64,000 bases of DNA from Parelaphostrongylus tenuis (taxonomy: Eukaryota > Nematoda > Chromadorea > Rhabditida > Metastrongylidae): contig JAHQIW010007254.1 of NCBI GenBank assembly GCA_019055375.1, forward strand, positions 1 to 64,000. Direction: 5' to 3'. The notes beneath the pieces are model-generated. The model made no database searches. It saw nothing but the letters and a program-made list of their open reading frames with translations, and was not told the DNA's origin. Positions 37,201 to 49,300 of the stretch are shown in pieces (positions within the stretch are counted from its first letter, which is position 1; each line of letters opens with the position of its first letter). Position numbers and translations under genes: made by a program.

Positions 37201-38679
37201 GTTTGTAATAGATCCCACGACCGACCATCTATTGACCTCGGCATAGTTTGAATAAATGGATATTTTCTTCTGTTTAGCCGTTCCGAGGTGTTATTGATAT
37301 TATTTATTGAATATCAGCGTAACATGTAATAAATAATACAGTTGATAATACATCATGGATACAGCAGTCGTGGTGGCTTACGTTTCGGCGAAGTTCACCA
37401 TTTTCAGAGCCTGGAAAGGTCAAATTGATTCGCAAATCATTCAGTCAAAAGCCTCCGTAACCTCAGCCAAAAACGTAAGAAACGAATTTTGAATCGCATA
37501 GTAAAAATTTCATTACAAAAACACACTCACCCGCTTAGATGTTTTAGGTCTTCCAATTGCTCATTCAAGACCTGTCACATAGACTCAGTGTGTAAGTGAG
37601 ACTATGATTGGCTCAGGTCGGGAAGATTAGCCTGAGGTATGGTGCGAGGTCACGCGTTATACGAAGCATTCCTCTTTACGGTTCATTTTTGGGCCTTTAC
37701 TATGTATCCAAAAGGCTTCCAAAGTATTGCGCACGGATGTTTTTGATTCCTGTACAAGGACCGTGAATTTGACGTCAAAAACTGCCCCTTTATGCTTTTG
37801 TTCCTTATGCATGCCTAATGGGATTTCTCGGTTTTTAATGTAGTTTTTACTATGCAATCCAAAAATTCGTTTCATAAGTTTTCTGCTGAGGTTATGGAGA
37901 TTTTTGACTGGGTTGATTTGACTCAGTTTGACCTTTCCAGGCTCTGAAGATGGCAAACCTTGCCGAAACGTAAGCCACCACTGCAGTAGAAATATTCATG
38001 CTGAATTATCAACTGGTTACACTGATAGTCAATAAATGATATCAATAACACCTCGGAACGGCTAAACAGAAAAAAAATACCCATTTATTCCTATCAAAGT
38101 TTTTTCTTCGACTTTGTGTCCGCTTCTTAATCTTCTGTTTCTACAGATTCCTGGCCGTGTGGGAGACTCACCGATTCCTGGAGCTGGTGCCTACGCTGTC
38201 GACGGTGTAGGTGGAGCTGCTGCAACTGGAGACGGTGATGTGATGATGCGTTTCATGCCAAGGCTCGTTCCTTGTGCCCATTTGCTTAATTGTTGTCCAA
38301 AAAGCTCACTGTTTATGGTCACCATTGCGATATTCTTCAGTTTCTACATTGTTGAGCAAATGCGTCTCGGTACAAAGCCATACAAAGCAACCCACAAAGC
38401 CATTAAACGTATACTTGATGAGTACCCACATTTTCAAGGTAATTAAAGATCGTTGTTAAGTCTACTTTAAAGTACTATAGCGTTTATGTTGGGCTTAATT
38501 TAGGTGCTGTTGTTGGAGTAAACTCGAAGGGTACTTATGGAGCTGCTTGCGCTAATATGGAAACCTTTATGTTCTCTATTGGGGAATCGGGAAAAACTCG
38601 AACTGAATCTGTTGCCTGTATAACAAATGATTATATTCGGAGACCAAAGCGTAAAGAATCGGTAACTATTGATTTGTAG
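31281..38679 (+). CDS. glycosylasparaginase (aspartylglucosaminidase), nine exons
   Basis: The coding exons are 31281-31401, 31611-31758, 33506-33618, 36088-36200, 36261-36355, 36426-36513, 38147-38262, 38341-38438 and 38504-38679. All phases agree, giving 355 residues (human enzyme 346). The enzyme is an Ntn-hydrolase that cleaves the GlcNAc-Asn bond of glycoproteins in the lysosome. The N-terminus [18 protein letters not shown] is a signal peptide. Family blocks follow in order: [28 protein letters not shown] with [80 protein letters not shown] and GTYGAAC. Autocleavage would occur between Asp201 and Thr202, leaving Thr202 as the N-terminal nucleophile. Two oddities: the donor of intron 6 reads AAG|CTAAGT, and intron 7 starts with GC. 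Introns 2, 3 and 6 hold transposons. Confidence 0.93.
32085..32690 (+). mobile_element. mariner transposase relic in intron 2 of the glycosylasparaginase gene
   Basis: The frame 32147-32461 reads [19 protein letters not shown], then [28 protein letters not shown] (second catalytic Asp), [16 protein letters not shown] (third Asp) and RSMQHFL, then a stop. The reading continues in another frame as [10 protein letters not shown] to WYFDQI and ends near 32630. A decayed 3' terminal sequence (GGAAACTTCCTTCCAGCC) lies at about 32670-32688. The 5' third, including the DNA-binding domain, is missing. The element is same-strand with the host gene. Confidence 0.85.
33633..34215 (+). mobile_element. mariner deletion derivative (MITE-like) in intron 3
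   Basis: It has 28-nt inverted ends. The left, 33633-33660, begins TGGTTGGGAAGAAAGTTTTG; the right, 34187-34215, holds the complement of GGTTGGAAAGAAAGTTTTG. TA flanks each side. The inner frame starting at the ATG at 33786 encodes the transposase N-terminus ([20 protein letters not shown]). It then jumps in frame to the C-terminus ([14 protein letters not shown] ... [21 protein letters not shown]), so the catalytic domain was deleted. It belongs to the same family as 32085-32690. It inserted 14 nt downstream of the exon 3 donor without changing the coding sequence. Confidence 0.9.
35215..35855 (-). mobile_element. decayed mariner-like transposase, minus strand
   Basis: On the minus strand, frames around 35850-35600 read QWLSPGQ (the tryptophan motif after the first Asp), then [19 protein letters not shown] and ETINQKLLC. 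This is the order found between the first and second catalytic Asp of mariner transposases. At the left edge, AAACACC-GATTTATTAACCAG is shared with the Tc1-like element at 18.7 kb. It is heavily mutated and lies in intron 3. Confidence 0.6.
37251..38089 (-). mobile_element. fold-back Penelope-like element fragment in intron 6
   Basis: Long inverted arms (about 37251-37515 and 37850-38089) flank a minus-strand GIY-YIG endonuclease C-terminus: [20 protein letters not shown], then [18 protein letters not shown] (about 37840-37670). Both arms carry the TTTCGGC...GAGCCTGGAAAGGTCAAA block also found at the 3' end of the elements at 39.0 and 53.3 kb, and both contain a minimal hammerhead-like motif. 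The outermost bases AATAAATGG are also inverted. Fits a Penelope-like 3' end joined to an inverted copy of itself, a structure known for these elements. Confidence 0.75.
37940..37976 (+). ncRNA. minimal hammerhead-like motif in a Penelope-like terminal repeat
   Basis: Stem I is GGCT (37940-37943) with AGCC (37973-37976). The core is CTGAAGA (37944-37950) and stem II is GGC with GCC. The second core, GAAAC, is followed directly by GTA, the cleavage triplet. Stem III could only be AC with GU with no loop, so any activity would likely need a dimer. A minus-strand copy with core CTGAAAA is at 37374-37412. Confidence 0.5.
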
Positions 38680-38688
38680 TTTTTTATC

Positions 38689-38694
38689 AATAAA
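38689..38694 (+). terminator. poly(A) signal AATAAA
   Basis: A canonical AATAAA lies ten bases after the glycosylasparaginase stop codon (38677-38679). It suggests a very short 3' UTR, common in nematodes. Confidence 0.75.
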
Positions 38695-39325
38695 TCCTTG
38701 CAATTCCTCAATTGTCAGTTTTAGGATACACACTATTTATCAAGCTATGCTTGGGATCAGCGAGAAATCATTTCATATGAATTTTCCTTACTTTAAGAGA
38801 CACGTTTTATGCCTCCTTATGAGTATGCTCCTCAAGGCATAACACATACAAGTAACGTTTTTTCATTAGAATAATTTGGCAGGTATTTGTCACCCGATCA
38901 GATGAAGAGTATATGTGAAATTGATTGCTATTTCGAAAACACTATGGTGGAGCAAAATCTGAGACTGTACTTACTAACTCAACAAGTTGATTCTTGATTT
39001 TCTTCTTTGAGCAGAACACGAGGTGTTACATTGAACTTTATTCGATAGCTGACGTTTCGGCAGTTCGCCTTCTTCAGAGCCTGGAAAGGTCAAAATGTTT
39101 GCAATACAATCAGTCAAACACCTCCATTACTTCTTTAGAGAAAATCACCAGACCTAGATTTCAATCGCATCAAGCAAAAATCAACACTCAACATACTCAC
39201 CGCTTTTTATATGTGTTCCACTGAATGATCCAAGTGGAGATCACCGGAAAGAGAGACACATAGGCTCGTAATGCACCCTACCCATCAAAACAACAGTCTT
39301 ATATACTGGCTCATATCACGAGTGT

Positions 39326-39769
39326 TTACAAGGCATTCCTCCCTGCGGTTTTGGTTGGATTGGTCGTATTAATCCAAAATGCTTCCAAGATCTTTCGCGC
39401 TGATGTTTTTTGCTCCTGCGCAAGGATGGTGACTTCGATTTTAAAATCAACTCCGTCGTGCTTCTGTGCTCTATGCGTCCCTAGCGGGGTGTTTTGTCTA
39501 TTAAGACGCTTATCAGCTAGGTGTTCTTCTATGCGTGCATAGAGCGGCCTACCCGTTTCGCCAACATATTTATCACTACACGCTTTGCAAGAGATTAGGT
39601 AGACTGTACCTACGCTCATGCAATCACCGCCTCTGCCGTTAGGACATATCTTACAATCTTTCGTTATGCAGAGACGGTCATATAAGCGGTTTCGAACTAA
39701 TTGGCGTTTTAGAGTATTCGGTGGTATTTCAATAATGGCCACCGATTGCTCTAAACCCGCTCTTTTCAA
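39326..39769 (-). pseudogene. GIY-YIG endonuclease domain of a Penelope-like element
   Basis: This 147-codon open frame contains a zinc-finger-like cluster CKICPNGRGGDC, VYLISCKACSDKYVGETGRPL (the GIY-YIG core: VYLISC pairs with YVGET), LYARIEEHLADKR (the conserved Arg after the core) and a C-terminal EAFWIN. It lies directly downstream of the RT remnant. The domain is uninterrupted, but it belongs to a truncated element and starts in mid-polyprotein, so it is probably not expressed as a gene. Confidence 0.85.
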
Positions 39770-39859
39770 ACATCGTTTTATAGCTGTACTAATCTCATTT
39801 GAATAGAACGGATGATAAACGGGACTTTCCTTTCAACTAAGTTTTCGTTCGGAGGCGCA

Positions 39860-40171
39860 TTATTTTCCTCTAAACCTAAGCCGAGGGGCTACGAATTCGT
39901 ATCCATTAGAAGTGGCTATTTCCCGCGCCAGTTTCACGGATTCTACTCTCTGCTCCTCCCCGGTACATACATTGGCTGCTGTTCGAAACATGTTTTTTAC
40001 TAGCGCCTTCTTCGTATGTGAGGGATGAGAAGAGAGATAGTGAACCAAGATATTCTTACTACTTGGCTTTCGGTACCACTTCGTTATGTAGCCGCTCTCA
40101 GTTAAGCTTATTTGCACGTTGAAAAAAAAAAGTTGAAAAAAATCAGAGGGCAGAGGAATGTGAAAATTCAA
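39860..40171 (-). pseudogene. reverse-transcriptase C-terminal fragment
   Basis: It reads VQISLTESGYITKWYRKP, then YLSSHPSHTKKALVKN. These match the region after the RT palm, with the SHP..HK motif found in Penelope-like and related RTs. The upstream palm with the catalytic YxDD-type motif is absent. Confidence 0.7.
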
Positions 40172-40199
40172 TTCAAGTGCAACAATATGGATAACAATT

Positions 40200-42120
40200 T
40201 GAGTGAAGAACTCGATAGAAACAATGGGTAATTTGAAATTTACTCGAACCTTTGACAGTAATCACTGATCATTTTACTCATACCGATCCTAACGCTCATT
40301 TGTATGACGCGCTACTGTTACAGCTCTGTGCTACAGACCAGAGGTATGGACTGGTAATTTGATCATACTAGAAAAAATGCTCATACAAAACACTCGAGTG
40401 ACATTTTGTAGTTAAACCGGCACACTCAACACTAAGCTGACCTTTGTTTTCGAAATCTTTGGAGAGGAAACAGTTTTTTTTAAATTTAGCAAAATATGTT
40501 TCAAATGATAAATATCGATGAATCGATCATGTACCGACAAACAAATTATAACAAATATATGTGAAGAACAATAGGGTGAATCAACAGCATACTTAATCTA
40601 TTTCGAGACAAATCATCGAGAAAATTAGCTGACGGTTCAAATGGCTATTCGCACCCTTTTAAGCAACTGTCGTGGAAGCCACACGAATATACTACATTAT
40701 ATCTTCCACAGATAGCTGCTCAGTGAGCTTTGAACGATCGAAAAAGATGAAAGTCCCTAAAGTTCTTGTATTAGAAACTTCTTTTGAACATCTACTCAGT
40801 AGACTAGAAACTAAGCTAAACATTGCATTAGTCGCACATGACATATAGGAAACGATTTAGAGAAGAAGTCACCATCCTAGCACCAGCATGTAAAAAATCA
40901 TCGCAAAGCCCTCTGAGCTTTGTATAAATTTCAGGAATTTTAGAAAAGAACCGTAAAGATGAATAGTTTGTTGTCAGTTATTATCCGCCTATAATACTCA
41001 TATAGTACTCAGTGGAAAGCTCACAAAACGCAGTGACTGTACAAACAAACAAATCTGGTACCGGCTCTGTTGAGATGAGCCTTTGGTGCTCTTTTTTGTC
41101 TAGGTTATGGAAGTGCTTGTTTGAACGGGTTGTAACTAATTTTATTTTTTTCGAACTGAAGAAAGCGATATAAATGATACCCGCCTAAGCATGAGCCATT
41201 ACTTAACTAAAAAGACTCTCTTACTGAACAACTTCGCTTCAAGAAAAAACAGTGATCAATTGAACAATGCTAAGGACGACAGATAGTGAGTCCTGGAGGT
41301 TTAATCTAATAACTTTCGAACAGATAGTGCGTCAGTTATGTCGTGAAACATGAGATATATGGCCTTTGTGGTGAGTTGCAGTCCCATCAGTTCTCAAAGT
41401 ATTTCTTAAATTGATATCTTGTATAAGAAGTTACGAGAGCATGTCTAGGCATTAGCTCAGGTTTGAAACATTGATGGGAGCACAACTTTCCAAGAACGTC
41501 AGATACATTAACGCCTTTCTCATTAGATAGATACCAGAGCAATGAACGATTTCGTTTGTTGAGAGAGATGTCGGACCCCCCTCCCCTGTTTCGTTGTTAA
41601 AATATACGTTAGATAACTGGAAAGCTAGTGTTGTCAGTCTCTTGTGTGTTCACCATGCATTAGACCTTAATTGAAAACGTAGAGCTCAGTAAGCAGATAT
41701 TTGGATTTTACAATATTTATGAAGTTCGCCGAGGGACCACATCAGTGTTTTTATCCTTCAAGCAGAATGAAAAAATGACTTGATTTCTCTTGGAATTGAG
41801 CCAACAAAAGCGTGTTTATGGTGGGACATCTGCAACCGTTGTGCTAAATACACCTTGAAATGCATGCCTGTTTTTTATTCAGCCTGTCACCGTATATTTT
41901 GTGAAAATAACCTTGTAATCAATATGTGTGTCATTTACGAAGATCATCGAGCTTGTGAGTGGGTTCCGCAACTACTTACTTACTTTGCGCCCTTCGCTTT
42001 CTCTATGAATACTGTTTAAAGGTGCACAAGCAAACTCTCCCTCAAGTTCTGGGATCAATTATTAAAGAGTTTCTGAATCTTCAAAGTCATTCGTCGACCT
42101 TTGTGCATCAGAAGCAGCAT
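40200..42120. other. no gene recognised
   Basis: Intergenic AT-rich DNA with only short frames. Confidence 0.4.
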
Positions 42121-42124
42121 TTTG

Positions 42125-42260
42125 TAGACAATGGTTGGTAGAGATTCAGCAACCCTAAAAATATGGGAAGCTTGAATGGTCTGAGCCGATTTGAACCTAC
42201 GACCGCATATGTAGGCTTCGCTTCTCACATTTATATTGCGGGTTGAGATTTCAATCGCAT
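42125..42260 (-). repeat. tRNA-derived sequence
   Basis: A minus-strand B-box-like block (GGTTCAAATCGGCTCAG) and a possible A box are set in otherwise unstructured DNA. Confidence 0.35.
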
Positions 42261-43315
42261 AAAATGCTCGACGATACATTATTACTCAATCCAGTTGAAC
42301 TGACAAGGTAGAACTAAATCATCACTTCGAGCAGTGACCAGTAGCAGAGTATAGAAGGAAAACGAAGCCAACTTGATGTAACTGGCGAAAGGATAAGTTT
42401 TATGAGTCGAAGAACGTTTTCGTGGCAATCGGGAAAGTAGGATTAAAATGAGTTACTCAGTGAAAATCTGAATGTTGTGAATAAGCTCATCTTAAGTGTA
42501 TCGAATCATCATATTTTGAATCACTTTCAAAGAGCAGGAGTTTATTGAGAAAAATTATATTGTACATATGGATAGCTTTTCTGGGTTTGCTTTTTTCTTA
42601 ACAACTACCATTTTCAAAGCAAGCTCCCACTGTTGAATCGGTACAGTAAGATTGCGTCAAATTTCGCTACCCTGGCACTCTGTGATCTTGATTAACATCC
42701 ACCTAATTCGGTTTTCTATAGACGAAACACAAGTCTGCATCAAACTCTGGATTTGGGAACAATAGTTAGTTATTGGATAACAATCGCGAGAAGAATTGAA
42801 TGAAAAATGCGCTGCAGCCCTCACAGTTCGTGAAGATGGGCCGTCCTAGTATACAAGCGAGCGAGTAAGTTAATAGATAAAATAATTACACTTTGCAGGA
42901 ATTTTTAACATCTAAACGAGATTCTTCAACATTTTATCCCTTTTTAGTAGATCTCTACCTAAGCTTTTGTGAACTTCTCTATTTTTGGAAGTGATGTGGG
43001 CGCCGAAGAACTTGGTGGGGCGTGGTGGAATATTGATGGCGGCTGCCTAACGAGTGGATTCAGACGTAGCATTTCGTTCGGGATCGTCTAGTCAAAGTCG
43101 TTTTCTATTCAGTAGATTCCCTTTCTGTTCAAATTTTCGAACGGAAGTCTTATGTTTATGACCAATTTTTCTATGTTCAAACTATATGTATGAATTAGTT
43201 CACCTCAAAACAAATAAGAATTCGCCGACAGATGTGGTCAATCATTATCAGTATCTCACTTTCATGCACCTATTATCAGTCTAAATCATAAGAAAAATAC
43301 TTTAAAATGGAGTGA

Positions 43316-43325
43316 TTTTTTTCAG
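43316..43325 (+). promoter_or_regulatory. splice acceptor upstream of the channel start (likely trans-splice site)
   Basis: A T-tract followed by TTTTTCAG ends at 43325, 47 nt before the chosen ATG. Confidence 0.45.
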
Positions 43326-43372
43326 TGAACCACCGTTAACAGACGAATGATGTGGCGAGTAATTCATTTCTG

Positions 43373-46300
43373 ATGCGGCTATCACTATTACTAGTTTTTC
43401 TAGTTCATATTCAATACTTACATTGCTCATCCAACACATATCCACACAGTATACCACAACGATGTGCTAACGATACAGAAATTATTGATCATCTTTTGTT
43501 CGACATCTCATTACACTATAATAAACACAAATTACCATCAAATCCAGTCGATGTTCGTATTGAAATGTGGGTACAGGAAGTGACATCCGTTTCCGAACTT
43601 ACTCAGGATTTCGAAATTGGTAAACATTCTTATGTAACTGTTTCTTTTTCCTTTTTCTCATTCAACATTATTCAGTACAGTCTGAAAGTCTGCTCATAGA
43701 TTATTATGTGCATGTTGATATGAAAACTATAATAAGAAATCAACATGATAATAGCTTAGATAAGGTGAATTTCAAACAGCGGTAGTATTTTGAGATTTAT
43801 GCCGTCTTTGCAAAGGTAAATCGAATTCTATCTTATCTACACGTTTGAATATTTTAAATCATTGTAACATATTAATACAGTGAATAGTGCGCTGACGACT
43901 TCAAATAACATCCAACTAAAGGTCATTTTTCATTCTGCTCACATGACTTATGTCAGTTTTAGTTCATGGATATTTTTTATTTGCTTCTACATTCATCATT
44001 CTTCTGGAAAGCTTTCAAAATAGTCAAACAACTATTTTCTGTAAGCATATTCTGCTTAATCAGCTTTATTACTACAGATTCCATGGACAGGATAACAGGG
44101 GAATCTGTTTCCTTTCGTAACATCATTTTGCATTTCAATTTGGCGAAAATCGTTGATAAACCATCTAGACGTCGACTAGATTCATATGCTCATATCGCCG
44201 ACAGTGTCTTGGCAAATTCTGAATTGCCAATAACTGCCATTTAGTAGCAATCAGACTCCGTTAGAATTCTTATTTCCATTTATTGTGTTGCCCCTAACAC
44301 TTCCATTAGTATATGGAGCGCATGCATATTTTTATTTTTAATTTTCTTGTATGAGAGACCAAATCCTATATAGGTTCTCATCCAACAAACTCGCATTATG
44401 TTGGCGTCACATAAAAGAGTTTCATTGAATATTGTCTGAAAAGAGAATGAAAAGCTCCTCTGGGACAGCACGAAGACAATTCTATTAGCTGGAACAGCAT
44501 CAGATCCATTGACGCTTTGTGAGACGAATTTGAGCAATGGGAATGACCTTTTGAGATTTGTTGTTTGAGAACTGTCATGTGGTGCTGTTGATACCACGGA
44601 TGTATCAATGAAAGCTAGTTCAATCCTAGATAGTTGTTGAAAACAATCTTACTGCTCCTCCCTAAAAATTTTTTGTTGATGGTTTTTTTGTAGTTTTGTT
44701 TGCTAACTTTATTGGCGATTCTGGATGAAAAAGAAAACAAAGCGCTGGAGGCGTAATAAATTTATGAATCATGAATCTTAAATTCACCCTGGTATTTAGG
44801 ATTTGCATAGTTCTGTAGCAAATAAAAACATAAGAATTACACCTATGATGTGATTAGGGTAAATATGCACTCGGATCATTCACTAGTACCGTATTTTTCA
44901 CTTGGAAAAATAGAATACGGATGGTTGATGACATCCTCTTAGCGCAATATGGCCAAGTAAGGCCGATCCTTACATGATACAATTTGAATTTGCAAACTTG
45001 TTCTTTGATTACGATGATTTCTAATAAAATTTCATTGCAGACTTATATATGAACGAATATTGGACGGATCCAGGTCTGGCATATACGATTCTGAATCCGT
45101 GTCAAGGAAATCTGTCATTTGATTGGACCGTGCTTCAGAATATTTGGACCCCGAATACGTGTTTTGTTAACTCTAAAAAAGCACAGATTCATAGCTCACC
45201 TTTCCGAAATGTCTTTCTTATGGTGTTTCCAAACGGTGAGTTTTTTTAGCATTAATAAGAAAATGTAAATATTGAAGCATATAGGAATTTTTTATTGTAA
45301 AACAATTGTTCTCTAAGTAATCTACAAAGTCTTATTGAAAAAAGATCAATCAGCAACTATTGAAAAGTAAAACAGTTTTCATGAAGGTGACTATGTGGAG
45401 GAAATTCGATTGATAGAAGATATAGTTCCCCCCTAATGCAGTTCTTAACTAGAATTTTGACAGGAATAATTCAAATTTAATTTAACATCAGCGATCAGTG
45501 ACGTTGATGATATGATATACTAATCAATTTGCTGTCCAATTCAAACTCAGATGTATGTTATAAAGCGCGCTTTTACTACTTCCACTCTTCAATAAAGTGA
45601 CATTAGTAGATGGAGCACTAGCTTTAAGATGAGTTCCAAGGGCTTTCATTTCGACTCGTTTCTTTAATAGCAACGATAGTCTTCGTTGACGAAAACGTCT
45701 TGAAATTTCATTTAACTTCATTCGATTCACTTCATGTCAGATGCGGGCGGACAATCTTCCGAATCACTCCAGCTGCACATTTAACACAATTTGCGCCATC
45801 GATTTATAAATCGACCACCATATCCCTATATTGAGTGACCTCGTAAGAGAAAGCAGCAAAAAGATGTTTTGAATTCTCCAATAAACTGACAAAAAAAATC
45901 TGGCTCTCTCTCTTATCTCCTGAGCTTTTTTCTAATTTACATTCAACAGACCAACAAATAAAACACATAAAGTTCAACTGGATGAGTTTGAGTAGGATGT
46001 TGAGAGAAAAAACACGAGTTGGTTTCACCCTACTGTGTCGACAATTTCTATCAACTAAACTTCTCCACTAAGTATATAGGGATAACATGAAAGACTAATC
46101 ATGGACATTTCTGCCTAAGATTCCTGAAAACAAGAATCTTTCTTCCTCTTCCTGCATGGCATGCATTCTCCCCAACTCACGAATACGATGGGCATGTTGC
46201 AATAAGTAAATAATTGATGATCTAAATATGGAAGTAGAGCTCTTATGTACGTTGTCGTCGGAGAAACCGAGGCGGAAAGGCGCGGCCTACTGTCCAAGAC

Positions 46301-49300
46301 ACGGGAAAAAAACTGCGAGATCCCAAGTAACACCACCACAATTGGTAGTAATGATATCACCATCACTAATATGGCCACAGATTGGTATTAGTATGAACAG
46401 CTGACGGTCCAAACTGGAGGTTTACCGGTGAATAGATATAGACTTACAGCAGCTCTAACAACCTTAAGCCATGATGAAGACGTGGTCAAAGCATTATTCA
46501 TTGAGACTGAACAGTTATATGACATTTTCTGCAAGGCACATCATATTTGGGTGCTAGTAAAGCAACAGTTAGTGGTACCCTTCATTACCTGCTGAAACGA
46601 TCACTGGTTCGGTCCCGCTGCCTGCCTACAGTATTTCAAGCGTCCCACCTTTCTGAAGTGATCGTATTGGCTTAATGTCGTCTGAAAAGATAAAAATACA
46701 TTGAATGGGTCCATCAGTATACAATCGAAGGTGTTTGTAGAGATCAGATCAATTCACGTTTGATGGAGTAATGCGCGAGGCGCATGCTTCAGGATTTGAT
46801 CAACGCTGACTGTTTTATTCTTCTTCCTTTGCTTTATTTTTATCGCCTTCCTCATGGAGATTTGTTTTGGAGAATGTCTAAAACACTGCTGGTTTAGGCA
46901 TACTTTGTAAATTAAAGCACCTTCCCTTATTTGATCACAATCTATAAATCCACATAAGATTCTCTTCATACTTTTTCGAAAAGAAGAATAAATTTTTGAA
47001 ATGGATATCTTTTTCCTTGGAACGCAGTACGTTAATTTATCTATGAATAAGTGAGCAGCAATTGATTTAGCATGATTATACGCAAACATCTGAAAAGCCT
47101 GCCACCTTTCTTTTCTATAGATTAGTATGAAGCTATGATGGACGCGATGCTAACTCGAATCATCATGAGTTGCTCTCCAAAAAAGGACCCTCGAATTGCC
47201 AAAAACTATCACCAAACTTGTCAGTTATCTGTCACACTACATCATTTTCTTCACAACATCAGCAACTCTCATCAAACTTGTTAGCTGTATGTTGCGCGAG
47301 TCATTCCTCACTTCTTGGCATACACTAAATGATTCGCGCCAACGCGGTTAGTCAATGTTTCAAAAAAGACCCAATCAAGAAGATGACATCAGCACTCCAG
47401 CGAAACTCAAGAAAAAAGGGAGGATAGAGAGAAGTCAACATTTACTGCTATAAAACACTGTAACCTGGACTGCAGTCATTCTCATCTGAGTTAGAGGGAA
47501 AGCACTACAACATGACGGCCGTCATTCATTTAATCGACAACCAAGTTTTGGTGTTGAGAAAAAATACGATACTCTCCATGTTCCTCGAGCGAGTGAAAAC
47601 CACAGGAACTTTGGCACAACGAGTAATGGAGAAATAAGTTACTCGACGGAGATGAAGAGAAGAGCGGAGATTCCCTTCCTCCTTCTCTTTTCTCCTTCTT
47701 TTCTAATAATTTCAATGCGATAGTGGATGACGCAAACACGACGTCTCATTGTACGGTTTGCTCTTTGTACCAGAACATAATTATAACAGGAAGTAAACAA
47801 AGTGCAAAACGGGAATGAGTTCTTTGGAGAGTTCATGGAGTGTTCTTTGAGAACAATCGCAGTGATCACGCCAAAACAAAGCGGCTAAGGTAATATGATG
47901 TATTTAGGCTGCTTTTCACTGTTTTATTGACGCCAAAACAGATCGAAATACTTTTTGTCGTAGCGAATCCTTGTAAATAATATATAAAGAGGTCATGACT
48001 AGAAGATTCCATCATCTTGATAACAGAAGAACCTTTATTATGCAAAAGTTTATACGGCAAAGGATGGAATAGGATTGATGGGCATATATAATGTTCTTTT
48101 TATCTTGCTTATTCTTAGGCTCAATATGGTCCAACTGGCGAATTAAAAGTACGGGTCCTTGTAAAATGGATTTGTCAAAATTTCCAATGGACACGATTGA
48201 ATGCATCTTAACGTTCGAGTCCTTCAACTACAACACCGTTAGTACAAACTAGTTTTTGAACAAAATAATAATTGTGGTATCAGTATTGCAAATGATAACA
48301 GTAATGTTAATTCAGGAAGAAGTACATATGAGGTGGAGCGATTCACCTTTGATTCAGTTCAAAGATATTGAATTACCAGATTTTTCTATGGTGAACTACA
48401 GCACATCAGACAATCTGACCGTTCGTGTTTTCGTAACTTATCCATTTTCTCTTTTGCTTTCCATTTTTCTCAGCTTCTCCACTCTTCACTAGTGCAAGTG
48501 CCTCAAGACTCAACACTACTAGAGTATCATTCACTTTACAACGTCTCAAGAATAATTCGATTTTTTAGCTTTATGCCGCTGGCTATTGGAATGAGCTCAC
48601 TGTCACATTCGTATTCCGAAGGCGTTATGGATGGTATTTACTTCAGGGTAAAAGTATTATTCATCAAAGAAACAAGCAAGGAAAGAATCTGTAATGCTAA
48701 AACATTAATCGAGGCTTGAACTCTGACCTAACGGCTTCAAAAGATGATTACGTTACGCATGAAAAGTAGCATACACTATGCTTTGTTTTTCGATATGTTC
48801 AAAATTAATACTATGCAATGGCCCTAATACACGCGACATCAATCATTTCAGTAAAGATGTAAACCACACTCGAGTATCATTCATTTTTACGTGTTAGTCA
48901 TTCTTCCAGTAAGTAGCGAAAAAAGTAACAGTCAATGGTTAAGGAGAATTCAACTAAAAAAGGAACAAAGTTAATTACAGGTTACATTCCAACGTATATG
49001 ACCGTTTTCATATCATGGATTCCATTTTATCTCGGTCCAAAAGCGATTCCGGCTAGAACAATGATTGGAGTGAATGCATTACTTGCGATGACTTTTCAAT
49101 TTGGCAATATCATACGGAATTTGCCAAGAGTATCTTATGTAAAGGCTATTGATGTATGGATGCTCAGGTAAGTGCAGATTCAACTCCACAGTCTGAATTT
49201 ATTGGAGCAGTTCAGTTTGCTTACTTCAATCGTTGTCATTCTCTTTTTGAACACTTAAATTGCCTTGATAGAGTATCTCCAACTGATATCAGTGCTTCGA

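Larger units (their letters stand above)
39010..40190 (-). mobile_element. 5'-truncated Penelope-like retroelement
   Basis: Reading on the minus strand from 40171: the end of a reverse transcriptase (SESGYITKWYRKPSS-like, then VHYLSSHPSHTKKALVKNMF), then the GIY-YIG endonuclease (39769-39326), then a 3' region with a hammerhead-like motif (39081-39047). RT followed by GIY-YIG is the hallmark of Penelope-like elements. The RT catalytic core is missing, so the copy is dead, but it is the best preserved of four copies in the window. Confidence 0.85.

Noticed and set aside
43966..44244. 92-residue frame in intron 1 of the channel gene as an extra exon
   Set aside because: Exons 1 and 2 join in phase and give the expected uninterrupted ligand-binding sequence; the frame has no family similarity.
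44280..44608. Two overlapping minus-strand frames in the channel gene's first intron
   Set aside because: Possibly a repeat remnant, but no transposon motif could be named.
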